Assembly (NCBI RefSeq): GCF_023101765.2
Contig: NC_064226.1
Location: 4,084,001-4,148,000, forward strand
Direction: 5' to 3'
Origin: Spodoptera frugiperda
Taxonomy: Eukaryota > Arthropoda > Insecta > Lepidoptera > Noctuidae
Length of the DNA: 64,000 nucleotides
Position 1 is the stretch's first letter. Each line of letters starts with the position of its first letter. The position numbers were made by a program, and so were the translations under genes. The notes beneath the pieces are model-generated. The model saw only the letters and a list, made by a program, of their open reading frames with translations. It did no database searches and had not been told where the DNA came from. Positions 1-12,000 of the stretch are shown in pieces.

Positions 1-777
1 GCAAGATTGCCACAATTTTGGCGGCAAAATCCCCGCCTCTGGTTTGCGCAATTCGAGGCAGCCGTCGCCGCCAGCAAGATAGGAGAGGAGCAGAAATTCA
101 ACCTCGTCGTACCACTGCTCGGCAACAGCGACCTAGAACAGATCGCCGACATCATCCTGAACCCCCCAGCTACCGGCAAGTACAGCACGCTAAAGGAAAG
201 ACTAATATCCACGTATCAAGAATCTAACCATCGCCAGCTACAGAAACTACTCAGTGGTCTCGAGCTCGGCGACCAGAAGCTTAGCCAGCTATTCCGCAAG
301 ATGCGTGCCCTCAGCGGTAAACTCTTGTCCGACGTAGCGTTAGAAGTAATGTGGCTGAATCAACTTCCTACACAAATACGCGCCGTAATCTCCGTAAACA
401 CCGAGTCGTCACTTGAAATGCTAGCCGCCATGGCTGACAAAATGATGGAGCACTTCGAGCCTACTTCCATCAACGCAGTCGCAACAACCACAACAGCGTG
501 TCAAGAAAACTTACAATTCGCCTTACTATCGAAACAAATAGAGAAACTTTCCCTGGAAATCGCCGAACTCCGTACGAACCAGCAAAGCGCGGGAAACTAC
601 CGCCGCTACTCGCGCTTCTCACATCGCAACCGTTCACGCTCGCAATCACGATCCAGACAGCGTGGGCAGAGTAGCATCAAGCCTGGCGACCCGAATTGGT
701 TATGTCGCTACCACTACCGATTCGGCGACGAAGCACGCAAATGCGAACCACCGTGTGCAAAGAAGCGGGAAAACTAG
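1..777 (+). CDS. Gag polyprotein of gypsy element (5' partial)
   Basis: Gag forms the retrotransposon capsid and binds its RNA. The frame is open from base 1 (reading ARLPQFWRQNPRLWFAQFEA), a signature at the start of many insect gypsy capsid domains; the true start is outside the window. A central helical capsid region is followed by an Arg/Ser-rich stretch (about residues 198-222) and a compact Cys/His motif near the end (CRYHYRFGDEARKCEPPC) in place of a canonical CCHC knuckle. The frame stops at 775-777 and overlaps the pol frame by 82 bases. Pol is read in the -1 frame, so a -1 shift in 696-777 would give Gag-Pol. I see no perfect X XXY YYZ heptamer there; the stretch just before the stop (CGGGAAAAC) is the nearest. 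Confidence 0.85.
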   Translation, partial: ARLPQFWRQNPRLWFAQFEAAVAASKIGEEQKFNLVVPLLGNSDLEQIADIILNPPATGKYSTLKERLISTYQESNHRQLQKLLSGLELGDQKLSQLFRKMRALSGKLLSDVALEVMWLNQLPTQIRAVISVNTESSLEMLAAMADKMMEHFEPTSINAVATTTTACQENLQFALLSKQIEKLSLEIAELRTNQQSAGNYRRYSRFSHRNRSRSQSRSRQRGQSSIKPGDPNWLCRYHYRFGDEARKCEPPCAKKREN

Positions 778-3700
778 AAAGTACATCTACGTTGGCGGGC
801 GTCGATGTAAACCAAACAAGCCGCCGACTCTGTATTATCGATACTAACTTGCGCGAAAAATTTCTAATCGACACGGGAACCGACATTTCAGTTCTATCAA
901 CAAGAAACAAGAAACATTGGAAGCCGGCGAAGACAGCATACAAGCTATTCGTAGCCAACGGCACCGAAATTCGCACCTACGGAGAGCGCACACTCGAACT
1001 CAACCTAGGTTTGCGAAGACGATTCAGATGGACTTTCGTTATAGCTGACGTAAACACATCAATACTAGGCGCAGACTTCCTAGTACATCACCAACTACTA
1101 GTCGACTTACACCGAAGAAAACTCATCGACCGCGTCACCGAACTCAGTGTAAACACAATCAAGATCAACAGCTCCGAACAAGAAACCGTCTACACAGTTA
1201 ACCGGGATCACGCCTATCACGACCTACTAAAGAAGTATCCAGACGTTCTGCGACCCATGTCATTGAAGACTCCAGTTAAACACAACGTGACGCACCACAT
1301 CGAGACAACAGGACCACCTATATACTCACGTGCGCGACCTCTACCGCCCGACAGATACAAAGCAGCGAAACTCGAGTTCGAACACATGATGGAGATGGGT
1401 ATTTGCAAGCCTTCAAACAGTCCTTGGGCGAGTCCACTGCACGTCGTCAAGAAGAAAGACGGTTCACTTCGAGTCTGCGGCGACTACAGAAGACTAAACG
1501 CCGTCACAGTACCCGACAGATACCCTATACCACGTATACAAGATTTTACCTACCAACTCCACGGCAAGAAGATCTTTTCAAAACTCGATCTCAAGATGGC
1601 ATACTTCTGGATACCTATCGCTAAAGAAGACGCACAGAAAACCGCAATAATCACTCCATTTGGTCTCTTCGAGTTCAACTGCATGACATTCGGCCTAAGA
1701 AACTCCGGACAAACGTTTCAAAGATTCATGCACGAAGTGTTACGAGGACTCGACGACATCGTGTTTTGTTACATCGACGATCTACTTGTGCACTCGAAGA
1801 ATCAAGACGAACACCGACGTCACATCGAAATAGTACTCGAACGCCTAAATACCTACGGCGTCAGTCTAAACATCGATAAGTGCGAGTTCGATAAACAAAA
1901 CGTCGAGTTTCTCGGGTACGAAGTGTCACCGGAAGGAATCAAACCTACTCAAGAACGAATTCAAGCCATAGTTAATTACCCAAAACCACAAACAGTGCAA
2001 GACCTAAGAAGATTTCTCGGCATGATCAACTTCTACCGCAGCTGCCTACCCCATCAAGCCGAGTATCAACACGAACTAAATAAATATCTTCATAACACTA
2101 AGAAGAAAGACAAGACTCCGATACCGTGGACCACAGAAGCAGAGCAAGCCTTCGAGAAATGCCGACAAAGCATTCTCGACGCTACGACGCTCACGCACCC
2201 GATACATAACGCGCCGCTACGCTTATATACCGACGCATCTAACTCAAGCATCGGCGCCGTACTTCAACAACAAGTGGACAACGTGTGGAAACCGCTAGCA
2301 TTTTTCTCGAAGACAATGAGTGAAACACAGCGACGTTACAGTGTATATGATCGCGAATTACTAGCAATGTACACTGCCGTCAAACATCTCCGTCGACTAA
2401 TAGAGGGCAACGACCTAACGATATTCACCGACCACAAACCTCTTACTTATGCACTAACAAGATCGCCGAGTACCAGCGACACATCACGAAGAGAACGCCA
2501 ACTTCACTTCATCAGCCAGTTTTGTTCGAACATTAAGTACGTGCACGGTGATAACAACGAAGCGGCCGACGCCTTATCACGCATTGAAGAAATCGACCTA
2601 TCAGAAACTTCAATCGACTACAATCAACTCGCAATAGACCAAGAAAACGACTCAGAACTACAGATTTGCATGTCAAGACCTAACCTACAGTTCACAAGTA
2701 TTTCACTACCCGGAGGTCAACGACCGATTATCTGCGAAACATCAACAGGCAACATACGTCCGTATTTACCCGCGAAATATCGTTTTGCTGCATTCAAAGC
2801 GCAACACGAGCTCAGTCACCCAGGCGTACGTACTACGAGGAAGATAATGTCAACGAAGTTCTTCTGGTCGAACATGAACAAAGAAGTCGGAACATGGGCG
2901 AAGACATGCATCGGTTGTCAGCGTGGAAAAGTACAGCGGCACACTATCAGTCCTCTCGGCGAGTTCGAAAAATCACAACGTTTCGAGCACATACACGTTG
3001 ACATCGTGGGACCGCTGCCGCCGTCGAATGACTACCGGTACCTAGTAACGATGATCGATCGCTGCACTAAATGGCCCGAGGCGATACCAGTCCGAGATAT
3101 CACCGCGGACACGATCGCCAAAGCCATCTTCGACGGGTGGATTTCAAGATTTGGTTGCCCACTACGCATCACGACGGACCAAGGCAGACAGTTCGAATCA
3201 TCACTGTTCAATTCACTAATGAAGAAATGCGGAATAAAAAGAATACGAACTACAGCCTTCCACCCGCAAGCCAACGGACAAATCGAGCGCTGGCACCGCA
3301 CTTTGAAGTCAGCACTCATGGCGAGATGCGCGCGCACAAACTGGAGCGACGAGTTATCAACGGTGTTACTAGGATTACGTACAGCACTTCGTCAAGACAA
3401 GGAAGTCAGCGCGGCACTCATGACCTACGGTTCTACGCTTCGTGTACCATCGGATTTCTTCGTGCCTACACAGCCGAACATTGACGATGCCGAATTCGTC
3501 CGTCAGCTGACCGAAACAATGTCTACGTTATCCACGAACAACAAACCACACTCAAACACCGTACGCACATTCGTACACAAAGATCTAACCACGTGTACAC
3601 ATGTCTTTGTGCGCAATGACACCGTGCGCAGCCCGCTTGTACCTCCCTACGATGGCCCCTACAAGGTGATTCAACGCGACGGGAAGAATTTTACCCTACA

Positions 3701-3959
3701 GATGCCTAATCGAACTACAGTCGTCTCAATAGACAGAATAAAACCGGCATACTTACTCAACGAAGATAAACTGGCATACTTACACAACGAAGAAGAACAC
3801 AAAACCTCAACTTCATCAAATACGTCGAGCGCTACAAGTACCTCAACTACACACACAAGCAACGACGCGCGGACGCCGCTACCCGCCCCCGCCCCACCGC
3901 GCGAAGCCTACGTCACCCGCACCGGCCGAACAGTGAAACCAAATGTACGCTTCGCTTAG
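696..3959 (+). CDS. Pol polyprotein of gypsy element (protease-RT-RNase H-integrase)
   Basis: A complete 1087-codon pol frame. Domains in order: aspartic protease with DTG at residues 59-61; reverse transcriptase with YIDD at 359-362; RNase H with TDAS around 512-515; integrase zinc finger (H704, H708, C738, C741); and the DDE core with D769, D828 and E864, giving the usual 35-residue spacing. The C-terminus is Ser/Thr-rich and Pro-rich, and no chromodomain or envelope gene is seen. The first codons lie in the gag overlap, so the natural protein is probably a Gag-Pol fusion and not initiated at 696. All catalytic residues are present and there is no internal stop, so the protein could be active. 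Family assignment: Ty3/gypsy (Metaviridae-type); the clade was not resolved by eye. Confidence 0.93.
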   Translation: MVMSLPLPIRRRSTQMRTTVCKEAGKLESTSTLAGVDVNQTSRRLCIIDTNLREKFLIDTGTDISVLSTRNKKHWKPAKTAYKLFVANGTEIRTYGERTLELNLGLRRRFRWTFVIADVNTSILGADFLVHHQLLVDLHRRKLIDRVTELSVNTIKINSSEQETVYTVNRDHAYHDLLKKYPDVLRPMSLKTPVKHNVTHHIETTGPPIYSRARPLPPDRYKAAKLEFEHMMEMGICKPSNSPWASPLHVVKKKDGSLRVCGDYRRLNAVTVPDRYPIPRIQDFTYQLHGKKIFSKLDLKMAYFWIPIAKEDAQKTAIITPFGLFEFNCMTFGLRNSGQTFQRFMHEVLRGLDDIVFCYIDDLLVHSKNQDEHRRHIEIVLERLNTYGVSLNIDKCEFDKQNVEFLGYEVSPEGIKPTQERIQAIVNYPKPQTVQDLRRFLGMINFYRSCLPHQAEYQHELNKYLHNTKKKDKTPIPWTTEAEQAFEKCRQSILDATTLTHPIHNAPLRLYTDASNSSIGAVLQQQVDNVWKPLAFFSKTMSETQRRYSVYDRELLAMYTAVKHLRRLIEGNDLTIFTDHKPLTYALTRSPSTSDTSRRERQLHFISQFCSNIKYVHGDNNEAADALSRIEEIDLSETSIDYNQLAIDQENDSELQICMSRPNLQFTSISLPGGQRPIICETSTGNIRPYLPAKYRFAAFKAQHELSHPGVRTTRKIMSTKFFWSNMNKEVGTWAKTCIGCQRGKVQRHTISPLGEFEKSQRFEHIHVDIVGPLPPSNDYRYLVTMIDRCTKWPEAIPVRDITADTIAKAIFDGWISRFGCPLRITTDQGRQFESSLFNSLMKKCGIKRIRTTAFHPQANGQIERWHRTLKSALMARCARTNWSDELSTVLLGLRTALRQDKEVSAALMTYGSTLRVPSDFFVPTQPNIDDAEFVRQLTETMSTLSTNNKPHSNTVRTFVHKDLTTCTHVFVRNDTVRSPLVPPYDGPYKVIQRDGKNFTLQMPNRTTVVSIDRIKPAYLLNEDKLAYLHNEEEHKTSTSSNTSSATSTSTTHTSNDARTPLPAPAPPREAYVTRTGRTVKPNVRFA

Positions 3960-4086
3960 GGGGGAGTGATATAGCGACATGTTACATTACCGATTTACCT
4001 TCGTCAAAACCAGATTACCAATACCGTACCTCCGTGCAAAACCAGTTTACCCTTACCATACCTCAGTGAAGAACCAAACAATTAAG

Positions 4087-5274
4087 GTCAGGCGGGGCAA
4101 GGGCGCCATACTATTTGCATAGATGATTTCGACGCAAAACATTTTTTTAATGCTGACTTATGAGTGAACTTTTATTAAATTATCAATATTTGGATTGTTG
4201 TAGCTGCAAGAAACGTTGGTAATATCCATTCTACCATATTTTTACATTATTTTCAACGAAATTGGAAAACATGGTTACAGGCGCACTTGCCTCTGGAAAC
4301 GGGGCAAGTGCGCCTGTATAAAAAAATAACGTTAAAATTTCAAGTTACCAGAAATACTGATAATATACTTAATAGAACAAACAAATGAACTCATTACTCT
4401 TGGTTTCTTTTTAATTTACTCATTCTATAGGCTACTGCAGCTTCTATACCATATTTGGGGCAAGTGCGCCATAAACTTGTAATCAGGGGTTCTAAACCTT
4501 AAATGTGTTTTTTTTTTAAGGTGAATGCTGGTGTATTTAAATAAAAATGTTTGTCTAGAGTAAAAGAAATCTTTATTAAATCAAATCAGACTTATATTTT
4601 TATGCATTAAGTACTTAAAAATTAATTTTTTTCGCAAAAAAATGTTAAAATAACGTTTTTATACCGTTAAATTTAAAAAACGTAAAAATTTAATTTCAAA
4701 AAGAAATTAAGAAAAAACCGACAAAAAATTCCATCACATCTAGAGATTAAATTCTTAATACGAACTAAAATCATTCTTTTTTCCGAGGCTGTCGTGCGTC
4801 GGCTAAGAAAATAACTAAATCATAAAAGTTGACGACTTCTGGCTTGGGGGAAGTGCGCCATATAACTAAAAATTTAGGCGCACTTGCCTCACTTGACTAT
4901 TTTGAGGTTAAGATTTTAAATTCAATAAAAAAATATTAATTTCACTAGATAGGACTAAAATACAGCCACAGATTTAAAGAAAAACAACAAAATTCTGTAC
5001 TCACCTTATTGGTTTGCCGCAACACATAAAATTTTTGGGGATTTAAGGAGATAATTAACACGAGCTCATCTCTGGTAACAGGTTTAAATGACACTAAAAC
5101 TAAAATGGCGGTTACGTCAAGTTATGGTGAACAGAGACATCTGTTATGTTGAAATAGAACTGCATTTGAGTTTGTTGCATTGATGTAAGATGTCGTTAGT
5201 TGTATTACATCTGTAGTTTTCGATATTTTTATGGTAGGTGCGCTTACCCCGTTGGCGCGCTTGCCCCGCCTGAC
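4087..5274. mobile_element. Nonautonomous inverted-repeat DNA element inside the LTR
   Basis: The ends are inverted copies: GTCAGGCGGGGCAAG at 4087 and its reverse complement ending at 5274, with good pairing over about 22 bases. The interior is AT-rich and noncoding. It carries repeated copies of a motif close to GGGGCAAGTGCGCC in both orientations, near 4090, 4280, 4301, 4456, 4846, 4874, 5236 and 5254. Two of these form a tight hairpin at 4278-4317. The left flank is TTAA and the right flank reads TTAC, so a piggyBac-type TTAA target is possible but not proven. The superfamily is left open. Confidence 0.7.
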
Positions 5275-5299
5275 GTTACCTTTGTTTTGACTTTCTATG

Positions 5300-5615
5300 T
5301 TAATGAGAAACAGTGAAGCAAGTCGCCTTGAAAAAGACGTTTGGATACGTTGTGTTTTTGACTCTTTCTGTTATCAAGAAACGAGGAAGCAATTCGCCTT
5401 GAAAAAGACGTTTGTTTACGTTTTGACTTCTGCACAGAAACACGTCTTGAGAAAGACGGTTGTTAACGTTTTTGACTTCCGCACAGAAACACGTCTTGAG
5501 AAAGACGGTTGTTCACGTTTTTGACCACTGCACAGAAACACGTCTTGAGAAAGACGGTTGTTTACGTTTTTGACTTCTGTACAGAAACGCGTCTTGAAAA
5601 AGACGTTTGTATAAG
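5300..5615 (+). repeat. 49-bp tandem repeat (minisatellite) in the LTR
   Basis: The block CACAGAAACACGTCTTGAGA recurs with starts near 5433, 5482, 5531 and 5580, a period of 49 bases. Two more diverged copies lie upstream (near 5326 and 5396, about 70 apart). Each unit contains AAGACG-type palindromic pieces and ends in GTTTTTGAC. It lies between the inverted-repeat insertion and the GC-rich promoter-like block of the LTR, where gypsy elements often carry enhancer or insulator repeats; that role is only an inference. Confidence 0.8.
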
Positions 5616-6070
5616 TTTCTATTGACGGCTGTTGGAACCAAGACATGCAGAAGCACGGCATGGCACAAGCGACACACAACACACGCAGCAAGCAAGCAGA
5701 AGCTGAGCACGAGGAACACGGAGTCACGAAGACACGGCGATCAGCGAGATAGCACGAGCGGAGAGGCGTCTGCACACGTCGACGGCACCGGAGCGAAAGG
5801 GACGCGGCGCGGGGAGCGCGCCTTTTTAAAGCGGCGGCGCGGCCACGCGACGCGAGCGAGCGGCGGCGCCCTCTCGCGGACGCGACGTCAAACTCGCGCG
5901 ATCGGTCCTGCGCTGCTATTGGTCGGTTGCAAAAAGCATTGCGGTGTGTACTTAGTGTGTAAGTGAGATAGGGTAACTGTATATATTGGTAGGGATCTTT
6001 GACGAATAAATCATTCCGAAATACGACCTCGAAGAGTTTTATTTATCAAGAAGAAGAAACCTGCTCTCTC

Positions 6071-9000
6071 CCTCAAAAACCTAAATCTTATTTTTTGCCT
6101 ACGAGTATATGCATATAGAGTCGTGCAATTGTTTGCTAGACTACTACGTATTATCTTAGTCGTTCATGACATAAGATATTTTTATGAATTGTAAATGTAC
6201 TAAACACTAAACCATAATCTGCTCACCTTGGGAATGGAATGTTACCATTTACTATGTAACCAGGCTGTGCGAGGCTGCAGAATATAATAACAAAGCTATA
6301 TTACTCCAGCGACCAGCCTCGGTGAGTTTCACGTAGAAGGAATCTCAAATCCAATTAAGCGGAGTCCTGTACAATCGGGAATGTAATTTTCTATGACAGG
6401 AAAAGCCATATAAGGGGCTGGTCAATGAAAATAAGCCGTATTGCTACCAGGATTAAGGTTACATTACAAGGGACTTGTAAACCGAACCACGCGGAGTCCA
6501 TTCACCCTAACAGCTGTGCACGTAGTATAAGAAATCTTGAGGCACCAGCGATGGATTACTTTTTTTTATAATAAAAAATATAATAACCTTCAGAGACATC
6601 AAAATTTTAAAGTAACAAAAAATCCTTTGTATCGTAGCGACTTCTGAACGTAAGGAAACTGTTGGAACCTTGAAATGATTCTACAATTTAGTAACATTAG
6701 GCCCACGCATTGAAATAATATGACAATATGTTAGGGTCAATGTTTTTTTATTAATCGAGAGTTACTCCCACGTGTGTGCAATACTAATATGTAATATCTA
6801 TTTGGTATGTTAAAGTGATATTGTATTATGAATGATCGAAGTCCTGTCACCAACTTGCCTTGATGCCAACATTCCTTGAAGCGGGAAGTAAAGCCAGTAT
6901 TGGAAAGGTTGTTACGTAGTGCATGATAATTTTATTTAGGACGGTTCTGTTATACGTAAACATAACCAAGACCTGATGTTACCAAAGTTGTTAATCCTCG
7001 TTATACTGCTGTGTATCTAACTTTGAACTTTTCACTATAATTCACATAAAGTTTACATAATGTGTGCATTAATTATAATATATTCTAAGTAATAATTAAG
7101 TATTGAGAAATGAATACATTTTAGGTTGTTTTCTTAACATGATGTGGTTATACTAACTTTTAGGAGTGCCAACATCATTAGTATGTAAGTAGTCAGTTAG
7201 TCTCCTACCTATTCGTACTAATTGCAACCACAACGTTGCCGTTATGAAATGTCATAACTAAAGTCAACACAAAATAATGGCTAATATTTGATAGAGTAAT
7301 TTGAAAACACACGTAGTAATAACTTTCAATTTAAGCTTAGCTAAACGACTTTACATTTTGCAACGCATAAATTGATAGAGCAAATGTCAAAATATTAGTA
7401 ATCGTTGGTAAAGGATAAAAGTGAGTGTGATTGTGTCAACAGAAAGAGGTCGGATAAGATAATGGAGGGTCGTGAACTTTCTGAATAGGTATTGTCGACC
7501 GTAGCTCTTTAATTCAATTGATTCCGATTGCCACACGGTGCGCAAACGCAGCTGTGGCGAACTATGCATCGACGAGGAGCGGTCAGATAGATACAACCGG
7601 TTAAATTGGTTCACATCTGACGTTTACCTACATACTACACATTTCGTATTAGTTTATTGGAACGTTCGCTAAGACCTTCTATGGGAAGCTCATTAAGTAG
7701 CTTTACTTAGGTTCTGACTTTGTACGGTACCAAAATGGATTTAACAGGATTTTATCAACCTAATAAACAAAGTAGCTTTCTGCTCTCTCTATTATTTGCT
7801 GAAATATTTATACACAGGTAAATATAGCTCTAATCGGAAAGCTGTCTTGGTTCAGATCTACTTTTAGCGTGAACTTCTATAAAGATGTTATTATACAAGC
7901 GTAGCTATTATATAATAACGGGGTAAATATTGTGTATATGTATTAAATTGTAGTACCTATGTAAATGTGAGCATTAGGTCAATGGAACGCGGAACGATAA
8001 AGTGTGTTAATAGATACAGACAACGTTCTGTTGCAAATTTGTCCATTTACAAATCTAATGGCTACGATTGAATATTCATTCGCGAATTATAATCGCACCT
8101 CCGTTTATTGCTCTCAGCACGAAAGGAAGCTGCAAGATATATGATGTTGCCTGATTGTGTAGTGTGAATAACATTAATGGCTCATTTTATAACGTTGAAA
8201 GATTATTTGAAATCGTTACCTTCTGAAGAGACATCGTTAATTTTTTATTTAAATAATTTACTGCCTAAATCCTATTTTACATTTTCTAGGACCTTAACAT
8301 TTCGTTAAAATTCAGAATAGGTACATCACATGCATGCTTAATGCAAATTCTAAACAATCTTAACATTTTCCGCATTTCCATTACGTACTCGTATGTCTTA
8401 AAGAGCCCTTAAAGAAACTAGTCAAGATTCCTTGTCTAGACCCTATTTCTATCCTCGATAGTGTTTCACGGATATTGCGCCATTACCCCATGGTCACAGT
8501 GACCATTATTATGCACTTTCACTACCACCATAAAATATTATTGCGAGACTTATTTGTCAATGGTACACCATAGTTTACTATACCATAAATGTATGTACTC
8601 TGTGGACAATATGGTATCCCATACATACTGATTGGCTTAACGACCACCACTCGTTTCGTGATCAATGTGCTTGAGAAGATTGACATTTTTATTCATCTGT
8701 ATGTGATTGTGAAACCAGTCAGAAAATACATTTTAATCACGTCAATGGTTCATGTCCTACATATCATGCTCATAGTCTTACGTCTTGGTACATATATCAG
8801 TCAGTAATTTATCTACGAGGTAGTAAATGTATCAAGTACCTATTGCATCCTTCTAAGGTAGATATTTACTGTTGACCTGCAGCGTAATGTAGGGTACCTA
8901 CATATAACTTTAACTAGCAAATGGCTTTACTGTTATGTGTGCTGTTCTGTATAAGCTCGGCTAGCTACAGCTTCTAGAAACATCTATGGGTAGTTTAAGA

Positions 9001-12000
9001 AGAAAATTAAAATGTAGTATAACAGATCCATAATCTATCCATTTGTTATGGCTGGTCATAAAGAGAAAACGTTATGTTTGATTGTTATTACGCTCGTGTA
9101 CGTGAATACTTGAATACCAAAACGTAGGAGTACACTGACAATAAATTGTCTTCCTCTAATAATTCTTAAAAAAGAAAGCGTCAAAAATTAGGCAATAATA
9201 ATAATTTAATAAGGAAAACTATGTGTCTCTATCTACTTAACATAATTTATGCATATTTTCGCAGGAAATGGAATATTTTTTAAAATACGATGGAAATCTA
9301 GGCGTTTAATTGACCAATATGTACATTTTAGATTTAGAATGTTAGTTATCATTGCCATGAAACAATTAATTTTATTGTATGATGTTTGTGGAAAAATATG
9401 TGCTTAAGTAAATATGTGTATTGCGTATTTCTATTTCAAAGATAGGACTTAAAATAAAATTGTATCTTTGACAGAGTAAATAAGAAAAGCAAGGAGCCCG
9501 CACCAAAACAAACATGTGTTATCTGCTTGATGTACGATAAGTCATTCTATCGAGGTTGCAAGATTGAATTTGTCGTTAAATTAGTGTCTGTTACGTACAT
9601 TCGGTCAATAGGTTGATGTTACGAAGGCGATCAAACGAGAGAATTATTTAAAATAGACACGGAAGCAAAGTTTATTTTCGTATACGGACATTCTGGAAGA
9701 GATGAAAAAACCAATCGTTAGGAACCTGAATTTGGGTGAACGGCTAATAGTGATTGACGAGCCATATTTTAAAGCCGTTTCGATTAGTATACTATTTTAT
9801 TCCTTAGTTATCTATATGTGAGTGGCAGTGGAATGTTTGTAGTGCAGTGTCAACACTACAGTGTGAAAAAATAAATAATATTGTATCCCTCTTATAGCTA
9901 GAAAAGAGAACGCAATCCATACATTTAAGTTAATCTATTTACCCTGTTGTAGTGTATGAAAGCATTTTATAAAGATATGTTATTGACAAGCCGAATAACA
10001 TCGAAAGCAAACATTTCTAACAGTTGTATAGATCCATTTCCCTGAGGAAATCAAACTCGCAAAGAAACTGTCTATTTGCGGACGCACGCAATCCTTTGGC
10101 TTTTACTAGTTTAACAGGTTTTCGATTTCTCCCTTTTAGATAACATCTGATATGGTACGTGGTTAATGGACACTTTATTGAATTTTTTCGAAGTAAATAC
10201 GTGAAGTTGGCTGGTCCTTAAATCGAAATGCAAATAATTGGAGAAAGTGTATTTGTTAATACGTTTTACCACCTATAAAAGGTTACTGATTTATTTGTTC
10301 GCTGACTTCGGAGGATACTTCATTATTATTGTGATAATTTGTGCACTGAACAGCTGCGTGTTCAATTTCCTAGCCTTAAACAAGTTCCGTTGCTTATTGG
10401 ATTCAGTCTAGTCAGATTTATGCAGTCGTAAATTAAACTAACAATGGAAACGCATTGGCAGTTACTAGTGATGATGATTACAACCCATATGAAATGAAAG
10501 CTGCGCTTTGACATGCGCAGTGCGCGACCTCTGCGGGTTGTGCGCACTTTCTACACGATAGCGCAGATTACGCGCGTTTTTGCAACCGATTCGCGATAAA
10601 TCGCGCGATTCACTTGTCTTCATTAAAGATAACGAGACTACGTTTTATAGCCGGAAGCGTATCTGGCTTTCCTGTGTTATTGGTTAGAGAGTTATTATGT
10701 TTAATTTACGAAAATATAGTTATATGGTTTAACCATAGGCAAACTAACGCGGTAGCCTCACTTAGAGGTTCTTACGTAACTACATATTATTAAGTACTTA
10801 TCGTGGATTATTGTAGAATAAATTAATTTAGTGAGATTTATAGACGAACAGAAACATTACCTAAACATGTTAGTAACAATGTTACATCAAAATGTCGTGT
10901 TTCAATTTAGATTTGCTTTTATTTTTATCGGACAGACACAAATCAACTTTCTTAATGAAACTTGTAATGTAATTAAGTCCTTAAGCAATCAGTCCCTCGG
11001 CCTGAGTCATTATCCCGACAACTTTCATAGAAGGCAGGCAGAACAGGTAGTTAAAGTAGTTTCCTTTACATTCGCGGCGCGTATCGGTCAGTCACAATGC
11101 ACGAGTATGCGTGTGCGCAAGAAAGTGGTCGCGCAGGTGTCGCATGCGTTAACACTGCACTTGATTGTTAAAGTAATTACGTCAGGGTTTATGAGTAAAG
11201 ATAAGCATTTTACGCCATTTGCTTTTACTGCTCAGCTAGGTACCTATTTAGCAGACTAACGAGTGTTAGGCTTGATTAATGAGATGCACATCTCATTTAA
11301 CACCATGTTTTTAATATTATGTTAATACTGAATGAATATTGTTGTATAAAATATGTATATTGAATCTATACAAACTGTATTCTTGTTTTAAAAAGGATAC
11401 AAGTAGGTCACGGTTTCTATCATGGGATTCGTTAATGATATTTTGATGAGTTGTACCAACCTAAGTTCAATTAATGTGTTGTCTAATCAAAATTCACTTT
11501 TGAATACTTTAAATTTTAAGAGATTGTTTTATAACAGAGCCTAATCCTATAATATCCTTAAGTAAAACATAGAAAACCACACAAACTCTTGTAAGCTCTA
11601 CTCTTGTAAGATGCTAGATTTTTTGATAAACGTAGTAAAACGGTAAAGGGTGCCTATAATAAAGAAAATAGGAAATAGTACGTGAAACAGATTTTAAAAT
11701 TAAGTTTGTTCCAAAATATCGACTAAACATTAAATAGACAGTGTATCATCAAAATTAAAGGTACCGAACCTTTTAAAAGTACCGAAGTATTAGTCAATTT
11801 CAAGTTTAGCCCAAAAGTAACCGTTAGCTACTTATATGGTGAGTTCATCAATATTGCTTTCTTAGTTTATTTCTTTTTCTACATTTTATTCGAAATGGCC
11901 AATTTTGGCGAGTTCTACACCTACACAGCAGTATTTTACATTGACGACCTGATTTTAGTATGAATACGTCACTCTGTGTTAGCTACACAGCGTTAGTCGC

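Larger units (their letters stand above)
1..6070 (+). mobile_element. Ty3/gypsy LTR retrotransposon, 5' part outside window
   Basis: Gag and Pol reading frames run from the first base to 3959. They are followed by a purine tract (3958-3966) and a presumed 3' LTR starting TGATATAGCG at 3967. The 5' LTR, primer site and gag start lie left of the window, so target duplications and LTR identity cannot be checked. The coding part is GC-richer than the surrounding intronic DNA and both frames are open, which suggests a fairly recent insertion. The right limit near 6070 is an estimate: a TATA-like tract (about 5979), AATAAA (about 6005) and a CA-ended stretch occur there. The element lies downstream of the last visible exon of the minus-strand DBS gene, so it probably sits in an intron of that gene, in opposite orientation. 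Confidence 0.85.
3967..6070 (+). repeat. 3' LTR of gypsy element (end approximate), with nested insertions
   Basis: It follows the polypurine tract AGGGGGGAG directly and begins with TG. It is long because it contains a 1.2-kb inverted-repeat insertion (4087-5274) and a 49-bp tandem array (about 5300-5615). A GC-rich block (5740-5930), a TATA-like tract near 5979 and AATAAA near 6005 look like promoter and polyadenylation signals. The 5' LTR is not available, so the right end is inferred from sequence character only. Confidence 0.55.

Noticed and set aside
696..777. Canonical slippery heptamer in the gypsy gag-pol overlap
   Set aside because: The best string (CGGGAAAAC) does not satisfy X XXY YYZ in the gag frame.
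5607..5966. 119-codon plus-strand frame in GC-rich DNA
   Set aside because: Arg-rich random-looking translation of the LTR promoter-like block, no homologous pattern.
7387..7614. Possible DBS linker exon on the minus strand
   Set aside because: The frame starts with GTG, an upstream in-frame stop lies right after the only acceptor-like AG, and the sequence does not resemble a DH domain.
10831..11259. 142-codon plus-strand frame
   Set aside because: GTG start, mixed hydrophobic content, no splice or domain support; likely chance.
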